Positions 1 to 9,997 of a stretch of 64,000 bases of DNA are shown in pieces. The notes under the pieces were generated by a model that did no database searches, was not told where the DNA came from, and was given only the letters and a program-made list of their open reading frames with translations. The translations under genes and the position numbers were made by a program. The number at the start of each line of letters is the position of its first letter. Within the stretch, counting starts at the first letter, position 1. This DNA comes from Osedax frankpressi (Eukaryota > Annelida > Polychaeta > Sabellida > Siboglinidae): contig OZ038313.1 in NCBI GenBank assembly GCA_964035775.1, forward strand, positions 930,001 through 994,000. Reading direction: 5' to 3'.

Positions 1-1
1 T

Positions 2-88
2 GTATATTCTATTTCTTTAGACAATAACATTAAATCTTTAGTATATGAAAATGTATCTTGTCATCATTTAGTCCTAATGCATGTGTGA
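2..88 (+). pseudogene. 3' tail of a BTB-kelch gene, copy A
   Basis: The window opens inside the last exon of a kelch gene. Reading from base 2 gives VYSISLDNNIKSLVYENVSC and stops at a TGA at 86-88. The same residues end the kelch genes at 33500-33680 and 58990-59049, so this is a third paralogue whose main body lies left of the window. Its C-terminus differs from copy B because of small indels near the stop. Whether the whole gene is functional cannot be judged from here. Confidence 0.7.
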
Positions 89-935
89 GTTATTATTATC
101 TAATTGTGTCCATAAATAATAAACTTTACTTCAATTGTTCTTTCTTACACTTTATATAAAATACATATCCCTAGATTAAAAGTAAATAAATAAAAGTTAT
201 TTCATTCATAAATGTATTGCATTATTAGATGTGATATGAATTTTATATTACATAAGAAAGTGTCCATATAACATTGGATGTTTAATTACTATTGTTACAT
301 ATAATGAGTTAAACTTATATTTAACACCATACATATTGATATAGAATACATATTTTAATATTATACTTATCTCTTGTATTAATATATTTAGTTATACAGT
401 AATATATATACAAATAATATCTATTCTAATAAATGATATTAAGAGTATGCATCTAAATACACTGCAGTGTATTTTGATATAACTAAGATTAACTAATATC
501 TCTGAATATTCATCTCTACAGTTATAAATTATAGTTAAGTATATCTGGAAGTTATATTAAATAGATACTTGTAATTGTCACTTCATCATATGAAGGAGTT
601 TATAAAGAGATGATTGTATATGTTAGTTATTACATATATATTTCAGTTAAATATTGGATACATTTAAATTAAATACAATATTTCATAATTAATATCTGAA
701 CTTTTATATTTAGTTGTATTTCTAAACTCTGAACATATTATGTTTACCATCCAAGTTCTTTACGACAAATGATATTTAAATATATTACTTTTATTTTTTA
801 TAAATATCAATACAAAAAAGTAGATTATATTTATTAATTAGTGAAGTAATTATAAATATATTTAGTTCAATTATTAGTAAATAGAATTAACTATTAGCAA
901 TATAACTTACATCGACGTTAAGAATATATATTATA
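89..935. other. Gene-free AT-rich flank of copy A
   Basis: No gene is seen. From about base 161 the sequence runs parallel to 34009 onward and 59126 onward in the other two copies, but it lacks the roughly 0.95-kb GC-richer block those copies carry (34541-35485 and 59632-60583). Only the right edge of that block, near 741-765, is recognisable. Copy A also lacks about 320 bp present after the kelch stop in copy B. Confidence 0.6.
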
Positions 936-1255
936 TTGTTTAATAAGAAAGTTTACAATTTAAAAATATTTTTGCATAGTGGTTACTGGTTCATACGGCA
1001 GATGAGAAGATGGTATTCATTATTTAGGTTGAGCCGAGTGTATACGAGACTTGAATCCTTCAGTGCGTTTACAGTGTCCCTGTTCAATCATCCAGTACGA
1101 CGTGCCAAGAATGGTTCAACGGATAAGGCAAAATGCCAAGTGTTGATGTCATGGGCGAGTTGTCATATGATACTTCCAGTATTAAAATAAGAAATAAAGC
1201 AGCTGCATTAGATTATATTAACCACCTACGTAACTAACTGAAAACATATAACTTA
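936..1255 (+). pseudogene. Unidentified coding-like relic, copy A
   Basis: A GC-richer stretch that repeats nearly unchanged at 35870-36185 and 61003-61318. One frame is open for 84 codons but begins with TTG. A second plus-strand frame looks more like a protein, with WLLVHTADEKMVFII near its start and GELSYDTSSIKIRN followed by KAAALDYINHLRN near its end, but it is interrupted by several stops. Copies B and C lack two bases in the AAAGCAGCTGCA stretch, which breaks that frame further. I do not recognise the family. It could be a decayed exon or a conserved 3' region of a neighbouring transcript. Confidence 0.3.
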
Positions 1256-1713
1256 CCAAACTATTTAAAATATCTATATTTATATTAATTTCATATTTTA
1301 TTATTATTGTCATTAATAAATACAATATTAAATAATAGATTTTGTAGTTATTTAATATATACGTTATTATCATCCATATTCACTTACATGGGAATGCATA
1401 TTAAAAATAAACAAAGAAAATTATTGATTTAAATAATGTTTTATTGTAAAATGATTTTAAAATTAATTTATTTATTTGAAAATTATATAAAAATAATATC
1501 ATCGCAAAATTATGAATTAATTAAATAACCTTAAATATGGCGTGTAAATCACAAATATACAAATATCAAGAACAATGTAATATAGTAAAAGTAAACATAT
1601 AAAACAAAAAAGTAAAAATGTCATATCAAGTTATATTTGTAACAAAGAGATTTCATGATTTGCATTGCAACCAAATATAATATTAGTTTAGTTTAAGAGT
1701 TATAACTTGGCTG
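1256..1713. other. AT-rich region downstream of SUN gene A
   Basis: AT-rich DNA between the relic and the stop codon of the minus-strand SUN gene, probably including its 3' untranslated region. The minus strand has several AATAAA-like hexamers, but none can be chosen as the polyadenylation signal. Nothing else is seen. Confidence 0.4.
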
Positions 1714-4700
1714 TTACTTAACTGGTTTACCATGAACTCTGAACCTATATAAACATGTATATTTCTTATTTCCATGGTTACTAAGTATATTTAATTCAAT
1801 AATACGATATAATCCGATGTTTTCCTGCTGAAAGTATTTGTTAATAATTATTTTGTAATATTTTTTTGAGATTTCAAATTATTAAAATACAAATTTTAAA
1901 TGTTATAGTTTTTATATCTATAAAAATTGTTTTGTTTAATTAAATGGGATATGTTTAACTAATCATAGTTATTCTTATACTTAATATAGTTATAGCTTTA
2001 ATAATAATAAAGATATAATTGATAAATATAAACTTATTGCAGTTATTGATATTTGTTATAAATAAAATGTTATTATTTATAATTATAAACTAATGTAGAT
2101 GTTGATAATTATGATATAATCACAAATATTGATAATTATAATGTAATACCATTATTGAAATTTAAATCGATTTTTTCATATACTAACTTCAATATAAAAA
2201 GTCTGAATTGGCGTTGAATCGTGTACATATTGAAACTCACCCAGCGTCACTGGAGATTCATCAAATTCACTCTGCAGGCCCTGTTTTATTGCAGTTCTTA
2301 AGTAGTTTTATGTAAGAATGAAGCACGGATAAATAGACAAAATATAGTAAATATATTATATTACACAATAATACAATAATACTATTCCGTTATAGATTGT
2401 CACAAATTCATTGATATCTATGCATTGCAAAGTTGTAAATGATTATTATTACTTTTATTTGAATTTCTAAACTTTACAATAAAAGATCTAGATTAAATGA
2501 TATCCACAATCGATATCAATTGTAAATTATCTAATATAATAAATCTAGGTTATTCAATTTAAGTTTGTTAAAATATTTGAAAAATAGCAATATCATTGAA
2601 AACAATGATATATAAATTACATATCTAACTCATTAAAAAGTTATCTACTCTATTAAATAATATACATAATCAACTAATATATTACTATTCATTTCAATAT
2701 TCAGTCAAATTGCTTTAAACAAACAGATGGGCTGCGCTTTATAAATATAAATTAGGAATTTTTCTAGTTTGAAAAATCTTAATATAGAAGGGAAATTATA
2801 GGGAAAAATGATATTACTTGATATTAGCATTACTTTAATATAATTTACTATACATCGCTTACCAAGATTTTAAAATCTTTGGGAGCACTGTCAATATGTC
2901 CGTCAAGCGTCAGTGCAGCCGGCACGTGGTCAATGGTGACGGCAGTCACGCGGATGGGAATGGTCAGCAATACGGCGAGATGACCGCTGCTACCCACGAA
3001 TGGCCAACAATTGCCTATGTTAGTCTGCGACTGTTAAGGGAAGACAGCAGTCGTCAAAAATAATTTTTTTAATTATTTACTCATTCTTTTTATATTCTAT
3101 TTAGATTTATTCATTATTATTTATATTGTTGTGTAATTTCAGATCAAACAAATAATATAAATTAAAGTTTTTATAAGGAGTAAGAAATCAAATTATTTAT
3201 AAACTAATATATTATTTTTATATTTATTATAAAATCTATATATAATTAATTTCCTAATTTTAAAAACCTAATTATCCATTGAAATATTTAGCTATTAAAT
3301 AACTTACTATTATTATTATCACGTTATGAACAATCAATAAAATAATTCCTTCTATTTTAATTATTTGTTATTTCATTGATTAGTTTTTGAAGTTTAGAGA
3401 TATATTATATTAGATATTTTGAAATTATTATGTACAATATTTATACAACAAGAGTATAAACAAAAACAGATCAAAACTGTGATAAGGAACATTTCTCTAT
3501 TGGCTGTATATATATATATATATATATAAAGTACATAGTATACATATATATTCAATTACAATACATTTATTTTAAATATTATTATTATTATTCTGAGTAT
3601 AATCATAGATTTGGATTAGGGTAAATAGTGCATCTCAATTGTTCTCTTGTATGTCCTCTTATATGTCCTCTTGTATGTCCTCTTGTATGTCCACTTGTAT
3701 GTCCTCTTGTATGTTCACTTGTATGTCCTCTTGTATGTCCTCTTGTATGTTCACTTGTATGTCCTCTTGTATGTTCACTTGTATGTTCACTTGTATGTTC
3801 ACTTGTATGACCTCTTGTATGTCCTCTTGTATGTTCACTTGTATGTTCACTTGTATGTTCACTTGTATGTTCACTTGTATGTTCACATGTATGTTCACTT
3901 GTATGTTCACTTGTATGTTCACTTGTATGTTCACTTGTATGTTCACTTGTATGTTCTCTTGTATGTTCACTTGTATGTCCTCTTGTATGTTCACTTGTAT
4001 GTCCTCTTGTATGTTCACTTGTATGTTCACTTGTATGTTCACTTGTATGTTCACTTATATGTCCTCTTGTATGTCCTCTTGTATGTCCTCTTGTATGTTC
4101 ACTTGTATGTTCACTTATATGTCCTCTTGTATGTCCTCTTGTATGTTCACTTGTATGTTCACTTGTATGTTCACTTGTATGTTCACTTGTATGTCCTCTT
4201 GTATGTCCACTTGTATGTTCACTTGTATGTCCTCTTTTATGTCCTCTTGTATGTCCTCTTGTATGTCCTCTTGTATGTCCTCTTGTATGTCCTCTTGTAT
4301 GTTCACTTGTATGTTCACTTGTATGTCCTCCTGTATGTCCTCTTGTATGTTCACTTGTATGTTCACTTGTATGTCCTCTTGTATGTTCACTTGTATGTCC
4401 TCTTGTATGTCCTCCTGTATGTTCAATTGTATGTTCACTTGTATGTTCACTTGTATGTTCACTTATATGTCCTCTTGTATGTTCACTTGTATGTCCTCTT
4501 GTACGTCCTCTTGTATGTTCACTTGTATGTTCACTTGTATGTTCACTTGTATGTTCACTTGTATGTTCACTTGTATGTCCTCTTGTATGTTCACTTGTAT
4601 GTTCACTTGTATGTCCTCCTGTATGTCCTCTTGTATGTTCACTTGTATGTTCACTTGTATGTCCTCTTGTATGTTCACTTGTATGTCCTCTTGTATGTCC

Positions 4701-5276
4701 TCCTGTATGTTCAATTGTATGTTAACTTGTATGTTCACTTATATGTTCACTTATATGTCCTCTTGTATGTTCACTTGTATGTCCTCTTGTACGTCCTCTT
4801 GTATGTTCACTTGTATGTTCACTTGTATGTTCACTTGTATGTTCACTTGTATGTCCACTTGTATGTTCACTTGTATGTCCTCTTGTATGTTCACTTGTAT
4901 GTTCACTTGTATGTTCACTTGTATGTCCCCTTGTATGTTCACTTGTATGTCCTCTTGTATGTTCACTTGTATGTTCACTTGTATGTTCACTTGTATGTCC
5001 TCTTGTATGTCCTCTTGTATGTTCACTTGTATGTTCTCTTGTATGTCCTCTTGTATGTTCACTTGTATGTTCAATTGTATGTCCTCTTGTATGTTCACTT
5101 GTATGTCCTCTTGTATGTCCTCTTGTATGTTCACTTGTATGTTCACTTGTATGTCCTCTTGTATGTTCACTTGTATGTTCACAATCAGAAAATTAATGTT
5201 GGTATTTTGAATTGTTAACTTTTTAAAAATTTAAATATTTAATATATATGTATATATATAAATATATATATATATA

Positions 5277-5323
<47 letters not shown>

Positions 5324-5589
5324 TATAAATAATATATAAATAAACATAAAAAGTTAATTTGAATAGTAATCATATGAAATAATTAATATATTATTTTGTA
5401 TTGATCACACAAAAAAATCTCTTCTATAAAAATATTTATCAATATATAAATGAATCGTGAATAGATATCAATATTATATTTAAGATATATTTTATAATTT
5501 GGCAATTTGCTTTATTTTAAATTGTTCAATTAACATTTTGTAAAAGTTTAATTAAAGAAAAAGGATTTTTATTTTTAATTTGTAAATAT

Positions 5590-5629
<40 letters not shown>

Positions 5630-8600
5630 ATGTTAACTTCTAAAGTTAAATAACAATTCCATCAAGTCCATTTGGTAAAGATTAAATATTGTAGGTGTAG
5701 AATCATTTGCCAAATATATAATTAGTTTATAATATATTTAAATATATTTTTCTTCAAAATGAAGAGGAAATTAAAAACTACTTATTTTCCATACAGTATA
5801 TATTTATTTAATATTTTATGGGGTAGTCAATGATTTTAAATGTTCTGTGTCTTATAAAAATTATTGAAATCTAAAAAAATTATTTAATATTTTTTATACT
5901 TCTATGATATGAAATTATGCTAAATTACACTGCAAAAAACTTAAATAATTATATACATGTTTGACATCATATTAATAATTGATAAGTGAATATCATACAT
6001 ATTATGTCTCCAGTACAGATAAAACTATTCTATATATTATACATCTGACGTAATGATAATATTATTGAGTTAACATTTGTATTCAGGTTTATTTTAGTAT
6101 AATTTTGATCATAATTTACAGCAAAATTCAGCAGTGTTATATATTTGTAATAATTTATTGTAATAATTTATTAAAATAATCCATTTGAAATAATACTTTT
6201 ATTATATTGTTATATTGATTTTTATGATTGCAAATTATAATCAAATAGATTAATGAATAAAACTAAAAACAATTATTTTAAATAAATATCATCAAATTCT
6301 AAAAATGATTACATTTTAAAATATATTCATATTAAAGTATTTTAAATAAAGTTATTAACCATACTTATCTTTGAAAAACGTGATTTATAAAAGAATATAA
6401 AATATATGAGAACATATAATTTATTTATAAATGTTTGCGATTGAAAATTAAAATTATAATTTATTATCGAAAGGAAAACCTGTGTATTTATATTTGCAAT
6501 TTGTATCAATATGAACTACATCAATAACTTCTTTCAATAATGTTATCACGCTACATAGATGTTATATTGCAAACGTGAATGGCATCACGAGCTGAATTTC
6601 CAGTGTACCAGAGATTGTATCCAAACATCGCCAGCGAAGCAGTCTTGTAATTGTAGGTACGAGTACAACGAGTGGTTAGAATGCTGGCACCTGTTGGTCG
6701 AATATCGTAGCGTGAATACTTCGACATTACGGAATGAGATTCGATTTCATTTGAGTCGTATCACTATCTAAACTCGATAACGTATAGAAAATGCAAAATT
6801 ACTTAAACGAATTAAATGAAAATAATACAATCGATAATCGTAAAGAAATGTACCAGTTTATTAATTATAACTAATATTTTAAGTGATATTCGGTGGTTTT
6901 AGACTACGTATGAGTGAAGTTGGTACAGAAATTATGATAACCCATCGATTCCAGAGCATAATCCACCATGGCAATCTTATCAGCTGCATAAACCTCTAAA
7001 GCACTAACAATCATTCTCCTAATTTCCTGATGAACATAACAATATATAAAGTTAGCGACGACAAGATAGAAATCATAATAAACAAATACTGAAAATGAGA
7101 AACTAACAAAATTTGATTGAAAATCGATCGCACTTATTTGTATATTAATTAATTGTTTTAATGTGTTTATATATAAAGTGTTATACTTCAAACATCCTTA
7201 TACGAATGTTGAATAGTATAGAGAAAATATTGATATCTATAGGAATAAACAGAGCCGTATGGAGAAAACTTGCCTCTTTCAATGCATACTTTGACATATC
7301 TATCACTGGATATGGTTTCGGAGAATTTGTGGATAAAGAAGTGATTGAAAATAATTTCTTCGTCATCGTATTCATTTTCTCTTCGGATATTAGATTATTG
7401 TTCTTCATTTCCTTAACGATAAATAGAGGTAAAATAAAGATTTTTCAATACATTTAAATGGATTTCAGGAATACTAGTTGATTGTTGTAGTTTTAGACAA
7501 ATGTTGTTAATTTTAGATATAAAAAATGAAATGTAAAAATAATTTATTAAAATGTTATAATCTATTCGCAAATTATAAAAATATGAGCTAGTTTTAAGAT
7601 CTAGTATACAATCTCTATCCGGGAGATTCTAGAAACCTTCGCAAACTCCTCGATGTTCATCAAAGAGATTCGTTGTCGTGCTCGCAAATCCGTCAGGGTT
7701 TTTCGGAGGTGCTGCGCTTGCTTTTCGAGTGAATGAAGGCTTCGGCTGAAACCGTTGAATCTGCGGTGGACCGGCGTCGCCGCCATAAAGGAGTAAATGT
7801 CCGCCCGCGAGCAACATCGCTTAGCAACGGGTAGCGACACCGGATTTAGCCCGGGCAGTTCCGACGCCGGCTCGGGTTCTAGAGAAAAGATGGGTCTGGT
7901 CTCGCCGCCTCTTCCCCGCGTGTCTCGTAGAGTAATTGTCTCCGTGGTCGACTAACAACGAATATAAGAAATGATTTATTATGCCGAGTAAATTTAAAAA
8001 GAAATATAAAGATGTTATATAAAGAAGTAATGGATTTTCGCCTTAATTTTCTTTAGAAAGATTTCATATTCACACAAACCTCGTATGCTAGAAAAAAATG
8101 AATACCTGTTTGTCAATATTTATAAATGTACACGTAAAACATTTATAACTTGGAATTAAGAAATATAAATAATTGAAACAACAAACATTAAAGGTTGATA
8201 AACTATGACCTAAAGTACCTACCCGCAGCTAAGAGGAGAGGTAATATAAACAAGAAAAAGATAATCAGTTTTCGAGTATGAATGAGTTCCTTCGTATAAG
8301 AAAAGTTCTTGTTGATCTGGAAATTTGAAGTTATTAAAATTTATAAAATATATCAAGTTAGGCACGATAAATTTGCAACGAGGAGTATTTAAATTCAAAC
8401 TCTTACTCAATATATTCAAATAGTATGTCAGGTTAATTAAGGTCATTTATGCTAACAAAGTGTATTAAGGCTAATCAAATATAATTAAATGCTATTTACT
8501 CACAAACGACGAGGTACGGGTTGAAAATCTTCTGGAAATGCGTTTCGTAAATGAAAGTGCCGAAGAAGAGGATGCAAGAGAGGCTGAGGTTAATGTTGTA

Positions 8601-9163
8601 TCGCAAGTCGTCGAATTCGCGGCTTCAGTCGACGAGGTCGAAGCCGAACGGCCGGTCGACGAGGTCGAAGCCAAAAGGTCAGTCGACGAGGTCGAAGCCA
8701 AAAGGTCAGTCGACGAGGTCGACGAGGAAACTGCGCACCGAGAAGCGTAAGCGTAAGAGGACATCGAGGTACAGAGCGAGCGGACGACGGCGACAGTAGA
8801 GGACGAGGCGTAATGGCAAGCGGCTCCAGCAGAACAAGAGATTCGGAGGCGTCGTAAAAGGGAAGAGGTCGAGCCTTCGCCGCAACTCGAGTAACAGCAA
8901 GCCGAACAACGTCGAAGTCGCGCAGACGACGCCTCGCAACTCTGGTCAGTCGAAGCCGGCGTCGAGGTAAACGTGCGTCGACAAGCCTCGCAGGAAGTGG
9001 AACCGGAAGTCGAGCGCAACGAGGACGACATCGCGGAGCAAGATTTGCAGGAACAGGCGCGAGTGCTTCTGGAGGATTCGTTGACGTATTCAACTCCTCC
9101 CAGGCCGCTGTTTCGAGGTGAAATGTTACGCAATCGCTTCGTTATATAATTATTGCTTAACAT
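1714..9163 (-). CDS. SUN-domain nuclear envelope protein, complete gene (copy A)
   Basis: SUN proteins sit in the inner nuclear membrane and bind KASH proteins across the perinuclear space, linking chromatin or lamina to the cytoskeleton (family knowledge). Exons, 5' to 3': 9163-8504, 8316-8223, 8087-8080, 7951-7637, 7411-7274, 7026-6942, 6690-6575, 3030-2863, 2280-2188, 1827-1714. All junction phases agree and the total is 1791 bases (596 residues plus TAA). The protein has a Ser/Cys-rich N-terminus (1-220), one membrane helix (about 236-251), a short luminal stretch and a C-terminal SUN domain (about 405-590). Hallmarks are VDYALESMG joined to GASILTTRC, GNCWPF, GHIDSAPKDF and YTCLYRFRVHG. 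The start is the first ATG after an in-frame TAA. The large intron between 6575 and 3030 holds a 12-bp minisatellite. Exon joins are inferred, not transcript-based. Confidence 0.88.
3640..5182. repeat. 12-bp minisatellite in a SUN gene A intron
   Basis: About 129 tandem 12-bp units in two main versions, TGTATGTCCTCT and TGTATGTTCACT, intermixed with a few point variants. Because 12 is a multiple of three, all three forward frames stay open and give meaningless MSSC/MFTC-type peptides. The array is flanked by matching sequence in copy B, where it is only about 0.9 kb (38569-39475), so it varies greatly in length between paralogues. Confidence 0.95.
5237..5320. repeat. (AT)n microsatellite
   Basis: Long, slightly interrupted AT dinucleotide tract just after the 12-bp array. 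The equivalent tract in copy B (about 39539-39588) is shorter. Confidence 0.9.
5590..5627. repeat. (AT)n microsatellite
   Basis: Pure AT dinucleotide run in the SUN intron. Its counterpart in copy B is at 39868-39906. Confidence 0.9.
7274..7411 (-). CDS. SUN gene A exon 5, using a GC donor
   Basis: A 138-bp open stretch (46 codons, phase 0 at both ends) between acceptor TCGTTAAG and GAG|GCAAGT. GC donors are rare, but those that work usually have just this strong context. Skipping the exon also keeps the frame, because exon 4 ends and exon 6 begins in phase 0, so it may be optional. It encodes a polar linker ahead of the SUN domain. Copy B keeps it open (41556-41693). Confidence 0.5.
8080..8087 (-). 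CDS. SUN gene A exon 3: 8-base microexon
   Basis: Eight bases (CATACGAG on the minus strand) lie between a strong acceptor TTTTTTTCTAG and a GTTTGT donor. The exon before ends in phase 1 and the exon after starts in phase 0, so an insert of 3n+2 bases is required; eight bases restore the frame and add Ala-Tyr-Glu. Joining exons 2 and 4 directly would hit a stop within exon 4. The microexon is unchanged in copy B (42362-42369). Confidence 0.75.
8223..8316 (-). CDS. SUN gene A exon 2: membrane anchor
   Basis: A 94-bp exon between TTTCCAG and a GTAGGT donor. It encodes a charged stretch followed by the hydrophobic run KLIIFFLFILPLLLAA, the single transmembrane helix expected of a SUN protein. 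It ends in phase 1, exactly what the 8-base exon downstream needs. The copy A/copy B breakpoint (8219) lies inside this exon's donor site, so copy B lacks the anchor. Confidence 0.85.
8504..9163 (-). CDS. SUN gene A exon 1: Ser/Cys-rich N-terminal region
   Basis: An uninterrupted 220-codon frame starts at the ATG at 9163 and ends at a consensus GTGAGT donor just below 8504, in phase with the membrane-anchor exon. It is very rich in Ser, Thr, Ala and Cys and contains three tandem 27-bp units (8632-8720) encoding variants of STSSTDLLA. In the family this part faces the nucleoplasm. The plus strand carries a competing Glu/Arg-rich frame, but that one has four TAA stops. Copy B lacks this exon, so no comparison inside the window is possible. 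The assignment rests on position, phase and donor. Confidence 0.65.
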
Positions 9164-9420
9164 GTATTTGTTTTTTTAATTATTTGATTATTTAAATTAA
9201 ACTTATATTATATATTATACTTACTTCAAATATAAATTAAGAAATAAGGTGTCGGGGTAAAATTCACAACAATACAAAGAAGTTTTTAAAAAACATTAAA
9301 CTAGTCTTTCGGATTTCACATAAATTACAAGCCATTTATATATATAGCGTAACTTTACAAGTAAAATGCCTGAGATTAAAGTGCCAACCAGCGGACAGGA
9401 CAGAAATAATGAGTACTAAC

Positions 9421-9507
9421 ATAGTAGTAGCAGTTGTCCTTAATGGCTCCCTCGCCATATTTGGCATTCCAGGATCCATCTTCACACCGGTTGGAGATAA
9501 AATGTAT
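9421..9507 (-). CDS. Exon of an unassigned minus-strand gene
   Basis: An 87-bp open stretch, phase 0 at both ends, between acceptor ATTCGCAG and donor GTTAGT. It encodes 29 residues containing SNRCEDGSWNAKYG and DNCYYY. GC content is well above the flanks, as for the proven exons here. It joins in phase to the exon at 9880-9997. The paired cysteines with RC.DGSW recall the hormone-binding domain of secretin-type receptors, but this is only a resemblance; sushi- or EGF-like modules are alternatives. Confidence 0.4.
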
Positions 9508-9879
9508 CTGCGAATTCAATGAGATCTTTGTAAGATATTAATAGTACAATGATACATTGATTTAGGTAGTGAATGTTGACGTAAATTGATGTCAATTAAT
9601 GTTAGTTTAGACTAAAGTTTTAAACACATTGGGCATTATATAACCACATGCTCAAGACTTCAAAAAAATAATGTATAATTTGATGAATTGCATTCATTTA
9701 AAACATATTTTACGAAAATAGTTAATGAGGTCACTTTTACTGCATAAAATGTGATTTAACAAACCTAGTAGTCAATAGAAGATTATAATTGTTGTATTAA
9801 GTATTACATCTTGTTATTGATAAACTTGTAATAAGATATCTAGGTAATGTATACATGATAATATTAATTGTATAATAAC
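9508..9879 (-). other. Probable intron of the unassigned gene
   Basis: AT-rich DNA between the two candidate exons, with GTTATT at its 5' end and TTCGCAG at its 3' end on the minus strand. No other feature is seen. Confidence 0.35.
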
Positions 9880-9997
9880 TGTATCATGAAAATATGTGTA
9901 TCCAGTTTTTGGAATTTGCTGGAAATAATCCTGATCGCAGACTTCCAAAACAATTTCACCAGAATTGTTACCAGTCGTCGTCGAAGACATTGAAGTT
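9880..9997 (-). CDS. Exon of an unassigned minus-strand gene (upstream)
   Basis: A 118-bp candidate exon between acceptor CCTTCAG and donor GTTATT. It encodes a Ser/Thr-rich lead and then EIVLEVCDQDYFQQIPKTGY. Its phase fits the exon at 9421-9507; the join would give two cysteines on one side and RC.DGSW on the other. Further 5' exons would lie towards or beyond the giant satellite. The family is not identified. Confidence 0.4.

Noticed and set aside
3628-5218. Two overlapping 523-codon frames and several minus-strand NIQVNIQ frames
   Set aside because: They are products of the 12-bp intronic minisatellite; all frames are open because the unit is a multiple of three.
7161-7457. Plus-strand 98-codon frame
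   Set aside because: Antisense to the SUN exon at 7274-7411; it has no plus-strand splice or protein evidence.
8538-8799. Plus-strand Glu-rich frame with VDEVEAKRS repeats
   Set aside because: It is short, followed by in-frame stops and antisense to the better-supported SUN exon 1.
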